Shown: positions 1 through 7,245 of the stretch, in pieces
How the letters are laid out: each line of letters opens with the position of its first letter
Numbering within the stretch: position 1 is the stretch's first letter
Source of the DNA: Helicobacter sp.
GTDB lineage: Bacteria; Campylobacterota; Campylobacteria; Campylobacterales; Helicobacteraceae
Direction of reading: 5' to 3'
Assembly (NCBI RefSeq): GCF_029067145.1
Contig: NZ_JAIEFA010000062.1
Location: forward strand, 1 to 11,798
Length of the DNA: 11,798 bases
Made by a program: the position numbers and the translations under genes
Notes under the pieces: model-generated
Told to the model about the DNA's origin: nothing
Seen by the model: only the letters and a program-made list of their open reading frames with translations
The model's database searches: none

Positions 1-160
1 CGCTAGAAGCAATCAAAAATACCTGCGATTCTTTAGTATTTTTAAAAACTTGGATAATCTTTAAGCGATCGTTTAAATAATCTTTAAAGATATTTTCATA
101 AATTGCTTTGTTCTCTTTAAGATAAACTTGGTAACCGCTAATTGTCTTGCTAAAAATCAT
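1..160 (-). CDS. Partial CDS (5' end only), possible LPS core heptose kinase (WaaY/RfaY-like)
   Basis: An open frame starts at an ATG (160-158) and runs off the left edge after 53 codons, beginning MIFSKTISGYQVYLKENK. It lies 32 bp downstream of the DAHP synthase stop on the same strand, so it is probably transcribed from the same mRNA. No convincing Shine-Dalgarno precedes the ATG. The pattern 'GYQVYLKEN..IYENIFKDYL....KIIQVFKNTKESQVFLI' resembles, from memory, the N-terminus of E. coli WaaY/RfaY, which phosphorylates heptose II of the LPS inner core. In that family this segment precedes the kinase-like lysine region, and the catalytic part would be outside the window. Gene presence is fairly sure; the function is a tentative family resemblance. 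Confidence 0.5.
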   Translation of the reverse strand, partial: MIFSKTISGYQVYLKENKAIYENIFKDYLNDRLKIIQVFKNTKESQVFLIASS

Positions 161-192
161 TGCTATAATGGCTTTGAAATATTATCGTAGTC

Positions 193-1545
193 CTACACCC
201 TACGCTTCTTTAGAATATCGGCAATCAAAAATGAAAGCTCTACTGCTTGACTTGCATTAAGACGCGGGTCGCATTGCGTGTTATAGTTACAACCTAAATT
301 TTCTTCTGTAATTGCTTGCATACCACCTACACATTCTGTAACATCTTCTCCTGTCATTTCCAAATGCACGCCTCCAGCGTAAGTGCCAATGCTTCTATGT
401 ATCTCAAAAAATGCTTTCATTTCGTCTAAAATACTATCAAAAGAACGTGTCTTATAACCGCTGCTAGCCTTGATAGTGTTGCCGTGCATTGGGTCAATGC
501 TCCAAACAATTTCTCGCCCCTCTTCTTTAATAGATTCCAATAGTTTTGGTAATTTATCCTTGATGACTTCTGCACCCATACGAATGATGAAATTTAAACG
601 TCCTGCTTCATTTTGAGGATTTAGAATCTCACAAATACCCAAAATATCTTCCCTGCTCGCTTGAGGTCCGATTTTCACACCCAATGGATTTTCTACACCG
701 CGTAAAAATTCCAAATGTGCGCCATCAAGATTCCTTGTCCGCTCACCAATCCACAGCATATGAGCTGAACAATCATACCATTTATTTGTTAAATGGTCCT
801 TTCGCGTCAAAGCCTCCTCATAATTTAGCAATAAGGCTTCGTGCGAAGTAAAAAACTCTGTTTCGTGAAGAGTGGGGGTGTTTTGCGCAGTGATTCCGCA
901 AGCCTCCATAAATGCTAAGGCTTGCGTAATTTTATTTGCCATATTTTGAAATCGTTCGCTTTGCGCACTATTGACGAAATTAAGATTCCATTTTTGCACT
1001 TGATTTAAATCTGCCAAACCTCCTTGTGCAAAGGCGCGAATCAAATTAAGCGTGGCAGCGGATTGATTATATGCCTGCAAGATTCGTTTAGGGTCTGCTT
1101 CTCTTGCTGTGCTATCAAACGCAATTCCATTGATAATATCCCCACGATAACTAGGCAATGTGATGCCATTAGAAGTCTCTATATCACTTGAACGCGGCTT
1201 GGCAAATTGTCCTGCCAATCTCCCAACCTTTACAATTGGACAAGCTCCAGCATAGGTTAGCACAACAGCCATTTGCAAGATGACTTTAAATAAATCCCGA
1301 ATCCGAATCGCATTAAAATCTGCAAAACTCTCTGCGCAATCGCCCCCTTGAAGCAAAAACGCTTCACCTTTGGAAACTTTTGCCAAACGAGCTTTAAGAG
1401 TTCTTGCCTCACCTGCAAAAACCAAAGGAGGATATTTGCTAAGTTCTTTTTCAACGGCTTCTAGCGCATTTAAGTCTTTATAAACGGGCTGTTGAAGGGC
1501 AGTTTTGTCTCTCCAACTCTTTGGATTCCAATTTGTATTTTGCAT
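193..1545 (-). CDS. aroF: 3-deoxy-7-phosphoheptulonate (DAHP) synthase, class II
   Basis: Condenses phosphoenolpyruvate and erythrose 4-phosphate to DAHP, the first step of the shikimate pathway, in the cytosol. The 450-residue protein is typical class II (plant/mycobacterial type). It opens with WNPKSWR and keeps the four metal ligands: Cys70 (GGDCAESF), His354 (DPMHGN), Glu396 (HLEMTGED) and Asp426 (TQCDPRLN). Their spacing matches the Mycobacterium tuberculosis enzyme (C87, H369, E411, D441). An in-frame ATG at 1563 would add MYLGKS, but it has no ribosome binding site. The ATG at 1545 has AGGA at 1552-1555 with 6-nt spacing, and family N-termini start near here. gltA lies upstream on the same strand with a 62-80 bp gap. 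Symbol use varies for class II enzymes. Confidence 0.96.
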   Translation of the reverse strand: MQNTNWNPKSWRDKTALQQPVYKDLNALEAVEKELSKYPPLVFAGEARTLKARLAKVSKGEAFLLQGGDCAESFADFNAIRIRDLFKVILQMAVVLTYAGACPIVKVGRLAGQFAKPRSSDIETSNGITLPSYRGDIINGIAFDSTAREADPKRILQAYNQSAATLNLIRAFAQGGLADLNQVQKWNLNFVNSAQSERFQNMANKITQALAFMEACGITAQNTPTLHETEFFTSHEALLLNYEEALTRKDHLTNKWYDCSAHMLWIGERTRNLDGAHLEFLRGVENPLGVKIGPQASREDILGICEILNPQNEAGRLNFIIRMGAEVIKDKLPKLLESIKEEGREIVWSIDPMHGNTIKASSGYKTRSFDSILDEMKAFFEIHRSIGTYAGGVHLEMTGEDVTECVGGMQAITEENLGCNYNTQCDPRLNASQAVELSFLIADILKKRRV

Positions 1546-1551
1546 TGATTT

Positions 1552-1555
1552 TCCT
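1552..1555 (-). promoter_or_regulatory. Ribosome binding site deciding the DAHP synthase start
   Basis: AGGA on the minus strand sits 6 nt before the ATG at 1545. The alternative upstream ATG at 1563 is preceded only by A/T-rich sequence without a purine-rich SD. This supports the shorter 450-residue protein. Confidence 0.7.
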
Positions 1556-1586
1556 AAATACATTTAAAATTAAAAATAAATTGGCA

Positions 1587-1592
1587 ATTCTA
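1587..1592 (-). promoter_or_regulatory. Possible -10 box for the DAHP synthase gene
   Basis: TAGAAT on the minus strand lies in the gltA-aroF gap, about 42 nt before the preferred start. There is no good -35, which is usual in Helicobacter, and no terminator is visible between gltA and this gene. Read-through from gltA is therefore equally possible. Confidence 0.3.
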
Positions 1593-1625
1593 CCCAACAA
1601 AAAATAAAACAACCCTTACCGAATC

Positions 1626-2909
1626 CTATTTGCCTAGATAAACTTGTCTTGGACGTGTGATTCTAGCGTGTGGATTTTTAATATGTTCCATCACTTGCGC
1701 ACACCAACCTGGCATTCTACCAATCACAAACATCGGAGTAAAAAGCTGCACAGGAATCTTTAATGCGGTTAAAATGATTCCACTATAAAAATCCACATTA
1801 GGATAAAGATTTCTTTCTTTGAAATAATCGTCATTCAAAGCGACTTCTTCTAGTTTCTCTGCAATTTCACTTAAACGCGCATTCATTGTAATGCCTTTTT
1901 TGTTTAGCTCATCTTTTAAAGCCTTAATAGCTTTTGCACGGGGGTCGTAGCTCTTATAAACACGATGTCCAAATCCCATTAATCTAAAGGGGTCGCTTTT
2001 ATCCTTTGCTTTTGCAACAAACTTATCTACATTTTTTACATCGCCGATTTGCTCTAACTGCACCAAAACTTTCTCATTTGCTCCGCCGTGTGCAGGTCCC
2101 CAAAGTGCATTGATTCCAGCAGAAATTGCTGCATAAGGATGTACGCCTGTGGAAGCGACATTACGCACCGTTGTTGTGGAAGCATTTTGTCCGTGGTCTG
2201 CGTGGAGGGTAAAGATTTTATCCAACGCTTCTACCTCAAGCGCAGAGATTTCTTCCTCTCCTTTTAGGGTATATTTCAGTCTTCCTCCCGGATACGCACG
2301 CAACATATAGAGGAAATTCTCTACATAGCTACGACTTACATCGGGATAAATCAAAGGTGCGCCAATAGAATTACGATAAGAAAAAGCAACCAAAGTTGTG
2401 ATTTTTGCAATGATTCTGCGCGCCATTGTTTGATAATCTTCCTCATCGTCCATTTCCTTGTGGTCAAAATGAAAAGTAGAGAGTGCTGCAACCGCAGAAC
2501 TTAGGTTTGCCATAGGGTGTCCTCCATCAGGAAACGCACTAAAAATATTAATCAAACCCTCGTGCAAAAAGGCTCTATGGCGCAACTCTAAATCAAATTC
2601 TTTGGATTCTTGTTCATTCTTTGGAGCTTCCCCTGTGATAAGCAATTTTGCCACATCTGTAAATTTATATTTTTCAACAATCTCTTCAACCGGGATTCCT
2701 TTGTAAAGTAACTGCCCATTTTTGCCATCTATATAGCTAATTGTAGATTCGCAACCTGCGGTTGAACCATATCCGGGGTCATAAGAAAAAATATTCGCGC
2801 GTTCAAATAATTTGCTAAAATCTACTGCCTTAGGACCGCGTGTGCAGTTAATAAGGTCAAAATCAAACTTTTCACCTGTTTCATTGTTGATTAATGTAAT
2901 TGTTCCCAT
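1626..2909 (-). CDS. gltA: Citrate synthase (type II, hexameric bacterial form)
   Basis: Condenses acetyl-CoA with oxaloacetate to citrate at the entry to the TCA cycle. At 427 residues it has the length of the bacterial type II enzyme, including the N-terminal beta domain (about residues 1-50) that carries the NADH site in enterobacterial homologues. Catalytic residues are in place: His274 in GPAHGGA, His315 in MGFGHRVYKSYDPRA and Asp373 in NVDFYSG. Oxaloacetate-binding His236 lies in LHADHGQNAST; the Gly after DH replaces a Glu common in enterobacteria. AAGGAG sits 6 nt before the ATG at 2909. The 115-bp leader contains a candidate promoter and a palindrome, so gltA probably has its own transcription start even though lolA lies upstream in the same direction. 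Confidence 0.98.
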   Translation of the reverse strand: MGTITLINNETGEKFDFDLINCTRGPKAVDFSKLFERANIFSYDPGYGSTAGCESTISYIDGKNGQLLYKGIPVEEIVEKYKFTDVAKLLITGEAPKNEQESKEFDLELRHRAFLHEGLINIFSAFPDGGHPMANLSSAVAALSTFHFDHKEMDDEEDYQTMARRIIAKITTLVAFSYRNSIGAPLIYPDVSRSYVENFLYMLRAYPGGRLKYTLKGEEEISALEVEALDKIFTLHADHGQNASTTTVRNVASTGVHPYAAISAGINALWGPAHGGANEKVLVQLEQIGDVKNVDKFVAKAKDKSDPFRLMGFGHRVYKSYDPRAKAIKALKDELNKKGITMNARLSEIAEKLEEVALNDDYFKERNLYPNVDFYSGIILTALKIPVQLFTPMFVIGRMPGWCAQVMEHIKNPHARITRPRQVYLGK

Positions 2910-2940
2910 ACATAACTCCTTAAAAAATCAAATTTTATTT

Positions 2941-2971
2941 ATTTTAACGAACTTTTTTTAAAAAGTGTAAA
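2941..2971 (-). promoter_or_regulatory. Candidate gltA promoter
   Basis: On the minus strand TTACAC (2970-2965) and TAAAAT (2946-2941) are 18 bp apart, leaving a leader of about 25 nt before gltA. Poly-A/T tracts surround both. The match is moderate, and AT-rich sequence yields such boxes by chance. Confidence 0.35.
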
Positions 2972-3020
2972 AAAAATTTAAATTTTTGCAAAAATTTTAA
3001 AATCTGCTATTTTTTTACAC
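2965..3020. repeat. Nested inverted repeats in the gltA leader (possible operator)
   Basis: An outer inverted repeat pairs GTGTAAAAAA (2965-2974) with TTTTTTACAC (3011-3020). Inside it lies a perfect 18-bp palindrome, AAATTTTTGC plus its mirror, at 2980-2997. The outer left arm overlaps the proposed -35 box. The low GC argues against an intrinsic terminator for lolA and suits an operator, but no regulator is identified. Confidence 0.45.
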
Positions 3021-3024
3021 ATTT

Positions 3025-3588
3025 TTAATTATAGATAATATCTATTTCACTCTTTGGTTGAAAGTCAAAAATATGAGATTCTATTGCGGGATTGACTTTA
3101 ATATTCTCAAATAAAATTTCAATTTTATTGTTTAAAGAATCCTTGAAACTAATTTGTTTTGGGATTCCATTTTCCAAATGTAAATCATATTTTTGCTTCA
3201 AAATCACCGCCTCGTAGTGATTTTCTGTAATTTTTTGCGCATTTTGCAGTAAATAAAGCAAATTCATATTTTCTTGCAGCCGCGTAAAAATTGCCTGTTT
3301 TAACTTCGGCTCATAGATAATCATTGTGCCCTCTTGGATAAAAATCTCTTTAGGAATCGGGCTAGTATAACTCCACCGCACGCTTGAAGGTGCAAGTGCT
3401 TGAATTTTGCCTTTATAGACAATTTGATTTTGTGCATTCTCTTCAAAGGAATACAAAGTTTGTGTAAAATCCGCGCTAAAAGATTGGATTTCTTTTAAGG
3501 ATTGCGCATTGACAAAAGTCGCAAAAAACAGCATTGCGATTCCGCTTTTAAATAGAATCTCAAGGCAAAATTGAAACAATTTACACAT
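3025..3588 (-). CDS. lolA: Outer-membrane lipoprotein carrier protein LolA
   Basis: Periplasmic chaperone that takes lipoproteins released by the LolCDE transporter and carries them to the outer membrane. The 187-residue protein has a signal peptide (about residues 1-28, cleavage after VNA). The LolA core follows: SFSADFTQTL (hydrophobic groove start), YKGKI, VRWSYTSPIPKEIF and a MIIYEPKLKQ strand, matching the family's 'F-x-A-x-F-x-Q', 'G-x-W-x-Y-x-x-P' and 'YDPxLxQ' patterns. The ATG at 3588 follows AAAGG with 6-nt spacing. This SD overlaps the stop region of the upstream UPF0114 gene (9-bp gap), so the two are probably translationally coupled. The n-region of the signal peptide is long (Lys3 and Lys14), but no better start is seen. 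Confidence 0.9.
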   Translation of the reverse strand: MCKLFQFCLEILFKSGIAMLFFATFVNAQSLKEIQSFSADFTQTLYSFEENAQNQIVYKGKIQALAPSSVRWSYTSPIPKEIFIQEGTMIIYEPKLKQAIFTRLQENMNLLYLLQNAQKITENHYEAVILKQKYDLHLENGIPKQISFKDSLNNKIEILFENIKVNPAIESHIFDFQPKSEIDIIYN

Positions 3589-3597
3589 TCAATGCCT

Positions 3598-4104
3598 TTA
3601 ATGCTTAGAATCTTTGTGCAGAAAATACAATCCCACTGCAAGCGCCAAAATAGAAATCGCAAAAAATAACATATCTTGCGTATTTTTCATTCCCATATTC
3701 AGCACTTTAGAGAAAAACGCTACAATCAAAGCCATTACAATAACTTTTGCAAGCTTATCTTTTAGCTGGTCTAATGTGTGGATTTCTAACACTTTGGAAT
3801 CCTTTTCATCTTTAATTTGAATCTTTGCAATAAACAATTCATAAAGTCCAAAGGAAAAAATCAATAACACCACTGCAATCAAATACAAATCCACTGCCAT
3901 AATAATTACATTTAACAAAAGATGATGAATATCCGCGTCTGCCCCCAATGAACCAATATAATACAGATAAGTTTGCTTTGCAGCTTTGAGTATATCCACA
4001 CTCGCAACGATAAACAACAAAATAGAACCAACTAGAGACAAAAGGACGGCTAAAATAATGAAAAGCCGTGCATTCCACATTAATTTTTCAAAAATATCTT
4101 TCAA
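3598..4104 (-). CDS. UPF0114 / YqhA family inner-membrane protein (TTG start)
   Basis: 168-residue integral membrane protein of unknown function, about the usual length of the YqhA/UPF0114 family. Hydrophobic segments lie at about 13-35, 62-92, 119-138 and 143-163. A charged loop (about 93-118, KIQIKDEKDSKVLEIHTLDQLKDKL in shortened form KIQIKDEKD...LDQLKDKL) separates the second and third. The start codon is TTG at 4104, chosen because AAGGA (4110-4114) precedes it by 5 nt. The next in-frame ATG is codon 9 and has no SD. It sits 36 bp after the chemoreceptor gene and 9 bp before lolA on the same strand. Family assignment rests on the membrane layout and on motifs such as NVIIMAVDLYLIAVVLLIFS and FGLYELF. 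Confidence 0.88.
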   Translation of the reverse strand: MKDIFEKLMWNARLFIILAVLLSLVGSILLFIVASVDILKAAKQTYLYYIGSLGADADIHHLLLNVIIMAVDLYLIAVVLLIFSFGLYELFIAKIQIKDEKDSKVLEIHTLDQLKDKLAKVIVMALIVAFFSKVLNMGMKNTQDMLFFAISILALAVGLYFLHKDSKH

Positions 4105-4109
4105 GCGAA

Positions 4110-4114
4110 TCCTT
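4110..4114 (-). promoter_or_regulatory. Ribosome binding site supporting the UPF0114 TTG start
   Basis: AAGGA on the minus strand is 5 nt upstream of TTG (4104-4102). No comparable site precedes the ATG at codon 9, so the rarer TTG start is preferred. Confidence 0.7.
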
Positions 4115-4140
4115 AAAAAAATGCAAATTATACCAAACTT

Positions 4141-6138
4141 TTAGAATCTAAACTCATTAATTTTATTCTCCATTTCTACCGCTCGGCTTTCTAGCTCATT
4201 AGAAACTGATGAGATTCTATTCATCTCGCTTGCGATTCCTTGTAGGTTTTGATTAAGCGTTTTATTGTTTTCTAAAAGCATTTCCGTATCCTTACTTAGC
4301 ACTGAAGAGCTGTCAATCGTTTCTTGTGCTAGAGTGCTGATGATTTGGATTTTTTCTACCACAGAGGAAATGGTTTCTTGAATCGTTTGGGATTCCTCTA
4401 CAATATGATAAAAGCTTTTTGCATTTTGTGTAATTTGACTACTTACTCCGCTGATAGACTGCACGATTGTGTTAATGATTGCATCAATCTCATTTAAAGA
4501 CTTTTGTGTTCTTTCTGCAAGTTGTCGCACTTCATCAGCCACGACAGCGAATCCTCTTCCGTGTTCTCCCGCGCGCGCTGCTTCAATAGCAGCATTCAAA
4601 GCCAAAAGATTCGTTTGTGAAGCAATATCATCAATTGCCCCTAGAATCCCTTTAATGTTTTGTGCTTCCTTATCCAACAAGGAAACGCTATGCACCAAAT
4701 CCTCTTGCACCTGTGCGTCTTGTGCAATGTTTTGGGTAAAATCTGCAATGATATTAGAAGCATTATCCAATTCCTTTTTTGCTGCAAGCACATCTTGCAT
4801 CGTTGCATTTGTTTTTTGGATATTATCCTCTAGCTTTTTTCCTACTTCTTTGCCTGTTATTTCTGTCCGATTAGACAACTCAAACCCTTCTTGTGTGCGT
4901 CCTGAAACTTCTTGAGCACTATCAAGCAAATTCTTGGAAGTTTGCAAGTTTTCTTTACTTTGGGGAGCTAATTGTAAGAAAATTTGCCGAATCGCCTCAA
5001 GAAAATCATTCATTGCTTGTTGGATTACGCCTATTTCATCAGAACTTTTTGCAACCACAAATTTTTTGCTGATGTCTTTTGTATTCTTCAATTCAACCAG
5101 ATATTTTCGCATTAAACGAATCCTAAAGGTAATACTATGCGCAATCAAATAACCTACTGCCAAAGTAATGATGACCACAATGCTTGCAATACTAAGCATA
5201 AACCAAAAGCTGAAAAAATTTGCTTTTTCAATCTTTGCAATTTGTTCTATCAAACCTTTTGCCAATCTATCTTCAACATTTTTTAATAGATTAATTTTCT
5301 GTGTAATAGTGCCAAACCAATAAGTTGCTTTGACTCCAAATCCCCCATCTATAAAATGTTCCATTGCAATTTTTCGCATTCTTTCCACTTCCGAAAAACT
5401 CTTGTCTTCAGTCATCTTGAGATAATATTGATAATCTTCGTTACTTGCATAACGTTTAAAATCCTCTAAGAAAATATTTTGCGCAATCGTTAAAGCAATG
5501 AAACGATTATAAATGCCTGCTGCAAACTTATCCGCTCCAAAAGTATTTGAAAGCACGGCACGTTCTTGTCCTGCATTTTCTTTGGCATTCAAAAAATTCA
5601 CATAAGCAACAAGATTCCTTGTAATTTGGTCATTCGTGCTGATATTGATAATCTCCACAATAGATTGAATATTAGAGGCAATCGTGCCGGTATAATAACC
5701 CAAAATATCTCCCACTTTAACATTTAAAGAATCCACTCCCTGCCGAATCCCATTGATTTGCCCAATTCTATCAAGAGAAATTTTTAAAGAATCTTGAATA
5801 TTTTTTGGATAAGTTTGCAAATTAAACTCTTGCAAAAAATCGTGCAATTCTTTGATTTTTTCGTCGCTTAATTTGCGTTGATTTTGTAAAGCCTCTTTGA
5901 AGTCGTTACCTTTTGAACCCAAAAATCCAGCCGAAGTTCCGCGCTCTTTTTGCAATTCGTGAATCACAAGAGAAATCTTAGTTGCTAGCGTTACGCCGTG
6001 CTTTAGCAGCACAGATTCCTGCGCAACTTGATACCTTTCGCTGACTAAAACAAGCGAAAAAGCAATCAGAGTAATTAGAGGAATTAACATCAAGCAAATT
6101 AATTTAACCCCGACTTTTAGATTATTCAAAATAAACAT
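4141..6138 (-). CDS. Methyl-accepting chemotaxis protein with a NIT-type periplasmic sensor
   Basis: 665-residue transmembrane chemoreceptor that feeds CheW/CheA. It has TM1 at 12-32 and a periplasmic sensor at about 35-305. The sensor opens with IHELQKERGTSAGFL (59-73), the hallmark of the NIT (nitrate/nitrite-sensing) domain, and is helical throughout. TM2 is at about 308-334, HAMP at about 337-390, and the cytoplasmic signalling hairpin at about 395-660. The hairpin tip at 504-541 contains TNLLALNAAIEAARAGE, GRGFAVVADEVR and LAERT. The C-terminus (NEFRF) does not match the CheR-tethering pentapeptide. AAGGAG precedes the ATG at 6138 by 5 nt. No sigma-28 promoter (CGATAA-type) is visible upstream. 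The ligand is unknown: NIT identity suggests nitrate or nitrite, but family members vary. Confidence 0.95.
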   Translation of the reverse strand: MFILNNLKVGVKLICLMLIPLITLIAFSLVLVSERYQVAQESVLLKHGVTLATKISLVIHELQKERGTSAGFLGSKGNDFKEALQNQRKLSDEKIKELHDFLQEFNLQTYPKNIQDSLKISLDRIGQINGIRQGVDSLNVKVGDILGYYTGTIASNIQSIVEIINISTNDQITRNLVAYVNFLNAKENAGQERAVLSNTFGADKFAAGIYNRFIALTIAQNIFLEDFKRYASNEDYQYYLKMTEDKSFSEVERMRKIAMEHFIDGGFGVKATYWFGTITQKINLLKNVEDRLAKGLIEQIAKIEKANFFSFWFMLSIASIVVIITLAVGYLIAHSITFRIRLMRKYLVELKNTKDISKKFVVAKSSDEIGVIQQAMNDFLEAIRQIFLQLAPQSKENLQTSKNLLDSAQEVSGRTQEGFELSNRTEITGKEVGKKLEDNIQKTNATMQDVLAAKKELDNASNIIADFTQNIAQDAQVQEDLVHSVSLLDKEAQNIKGILGAIDDIASQTNLLALNAAIEAARAGEHGRGFAVVADEVRQLAERTQKSLNEIDAIINTIVQSISGVSSQITQNAKSFYHIVEESQTIQETISSVVEKIQIISTLAQETIDSSSVLSKDTEMLLENNKTLNQNLQGIASEMNRISSVSNELESRAVEMENKINEFRF

Positions 6139-6328
6139 TATTTCTCCTTATTTTGCAAGCTTGACAATCAAATTCTGTTTTTTAATTATTTGATTTTAAG
6201 AGTAATTCTACAATTTTTTCTCAAAAATAAATCCGATTTAAATCAAATATTGAGTCTCTTTATTTAATTTTAGCAGAATTTTTATACAATATATTTCAAT
6301 ATTTCACAAATTGCACGAAGGAGAATTT
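6139..6328. promoter_or_regulatory. Divergent promoter region between the chemoreceptor and M48 genes
   Basis: This AT-rich gap must hold both promoters. On plus, ATACAAT (6284-6290 area) fits a -10 about 38 nt before the M48 ATG. On minus, TAGAAT (6210-6205) fits a -10 for the chemoreceptor. Neither has a good -35. A 10-bp palindrome GATTTAAATC lies centrally at 6235-6244 and could be a shared operator or chance in AT-rich DNA. Confidence 0.45.
6318..6323 (+). promoter_or_regulatory. Ribosome binding site deciding the M48 peptidase start
   Basis: AAGGAG lies 5 nt before ATG 6329. An in-frame TTG at 6311 would place this SD inside the gene and has no SD of its own, so ATG 6329 is the start. 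Confidence 0.85.
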
Positions 6329-7093
6329 ATGAGAAAACATTTATTGTGCAGTTTCATTGCTTTGATGGCTTGTATGTCTTTTAGCGCCTGCTCTTCTACT
6401 GCTCTTACAAATCGTTCGCAATTAATGCTTTTGAATAGCCAAGAAGAAATCGCATTAGGAGAACAAAGCGCAAAACAAGTTTTACAACAATCCAAAGTCA
6501 GCAATAACCAAAAACAAGCACAAATGATTCAGCGCGTAGGACAAAGAATCGCAGATGTCGCGGAGCGTCCGGATTTTGTTTGGGAATTTTATCTTTTAGA
6601 GGACGAGCAAGTTAATGCCTTTTGTTTGCCCGGAGGTAAGGTGTTTGTTTATACAGGATTAATGCCCCTTGTCGCAAGTGATGATGAACTTGCTGTCGTA
6701 TTGTCTCACGAGATTGCCCACACGATTCTGCGACACGGAGCAGAACGAATGAGTATGCAGACGCTTCAACAAATCGGGGGAGGATTATTAGGGATTATCG
6801 TGGGTTCTGCAGTACCTGAATATAGCAATCTTTTCAATCAAGCTTACAGCATAGGAAGTAATGTGGGCGTAATGTTGCCCTTTAGTCGTTCTCACGAACT
6901 AGAAGCAGATAAAGCAGGCATTCTTTTAATGCAAAAAGCAGGTTACAATCCCAAAGCCGCTATTAGCTTTTGGCAAAAAATGTCAGAGAATGGCGAGAAA
7001 AGCTCCTCTGACTTCCTCTCCACCCACCCAAACGATTCTAAACGAATCGCAGAGATTGAAAAATTGCTTGCACAGCAAGAACAAAATAAATAG
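6329..7093 (+). CDS. M48 family zinc metalloprotease, lipoprotein (LoiP/YcaL-like)
   Basis: 254-residue periplasmic, membrane-anchored protease probably acting in envelope protein quality control. The N-terminus is a lipoprotein signal (MRKHLLCSFIALMACMSFSAC) with lipidation at Cys21 in the lipobox FSAC. The M48 core has HEIAH at 127-131 (zinc ligands plus catalytic Glu), a third ligand Glu190 in SRSHELEAD with Asp194, and the late STHPNDSKRI motif at about 231-240. Length and layout match the E. coli LoiP/YcaL type (about 250 residues) rather than BepA, which adds TPR repeats; none are present here. It is transcribed alone, divergent from the chemoreceptor and convergent with dapE. LolA, encoded nearby, would be the route if it reaches the outer membrane; that link is inference. 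Confidence 0.93.
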   Translation: MRKHLLCSFIALMACMSFSACSSTALTNRSQLMLLNSQEEIALGEQSAKQVLQQSKVSNNQKQAQMIQRVGQRIADVAERPDFVWEFYLLEDEQVNAFCLPGGKVFVYTGLMPLVASDDELAVVLSHEIAHTILRHGAERMSMQTLQQIGGGLLGIIVGSAVPEYSNLFNQAYSIGSNVGVMLPFSRSHELEADKAGILLMQKAGYNPKAAISFWQKMSENGEKSSSDFLSTHPNDSKRIAEIEKLLAQQEQNK

Positions 7094-7113
7094 CTCTGTA
7101 TGCGTCCTTACGA

Positions 7114-7127
7114 AGCCCTTTAGGGCT
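7114..7127. terminator. Short hairpin after the M48 gene, weak terminator candidate
   Basis: AGCCC-TTTA-GGGCT forms a perfect 5-bp stem 20 nt after the M48 stop. It is followed by an AT-rich stretch but not an immediate T-run, so termination efficiency is doubtful. It could serve either convergent gene. Confidence 0.25.
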
Positions 7128-7239
7128 GTGGCTATAATTTTACATAAAATAAAAATCTACTACGCGTCATTGCGAGAATGTGTAGCATTCGTGGCGTGCG
7201 TTGCGAAAGCAACTCACCCACACTTGCAAATCCACAGCC
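7124..7239. repeat. REP-like palindromic element between convergent genes
   Basis: An 8-bp inverted repeat, GGCTGTGG (7124-7131) and CCACAGCC (7232-7239), brackets about 100 bp. Inside are GCGTCATTGCGAG (7164-7176), a GAATG-tgtag-CATTC hairpin (7176-7190) and GTTGC-GAAA-GCAAC (7200-7213) with a GNRA-type tetraloop. GTCATTGCGAG followed by a short palindrome and GCAA...TCC resembles dispersed intergenic REP-like repeats known from many bacterial genomes. No second copy is present in the window, so repeat status is inferred from form. Confidence 0.4.
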
Positions 7240-7245
7240 ATTTCT

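Noticed and set aside
161..170. TATAAT on the plus strand as a promoter
   Set aside because: No plus-strand gene follows; the region reads into the 3' end of DAHP synthase in antisense.
1257..1454. 65-codon minus-strand frame inside the DAHP synthase gene
   Set aside because: Fully embedded in another frame of a confidently assigned enzyme gene; no SD or family signal.
6139..6240. Sigma-28 flagellar-type promoter for the chemoreceptor
   Set aside because: No CGATAA-like -10 with an upstream TAAA at the right distance was found.
7200..7213. GTTGC-GAAA-GCAAC hairpin as an intrinsic terminator
   Set aside because: No T-run follows on either strand. It is better explained as part of the palindromic element.
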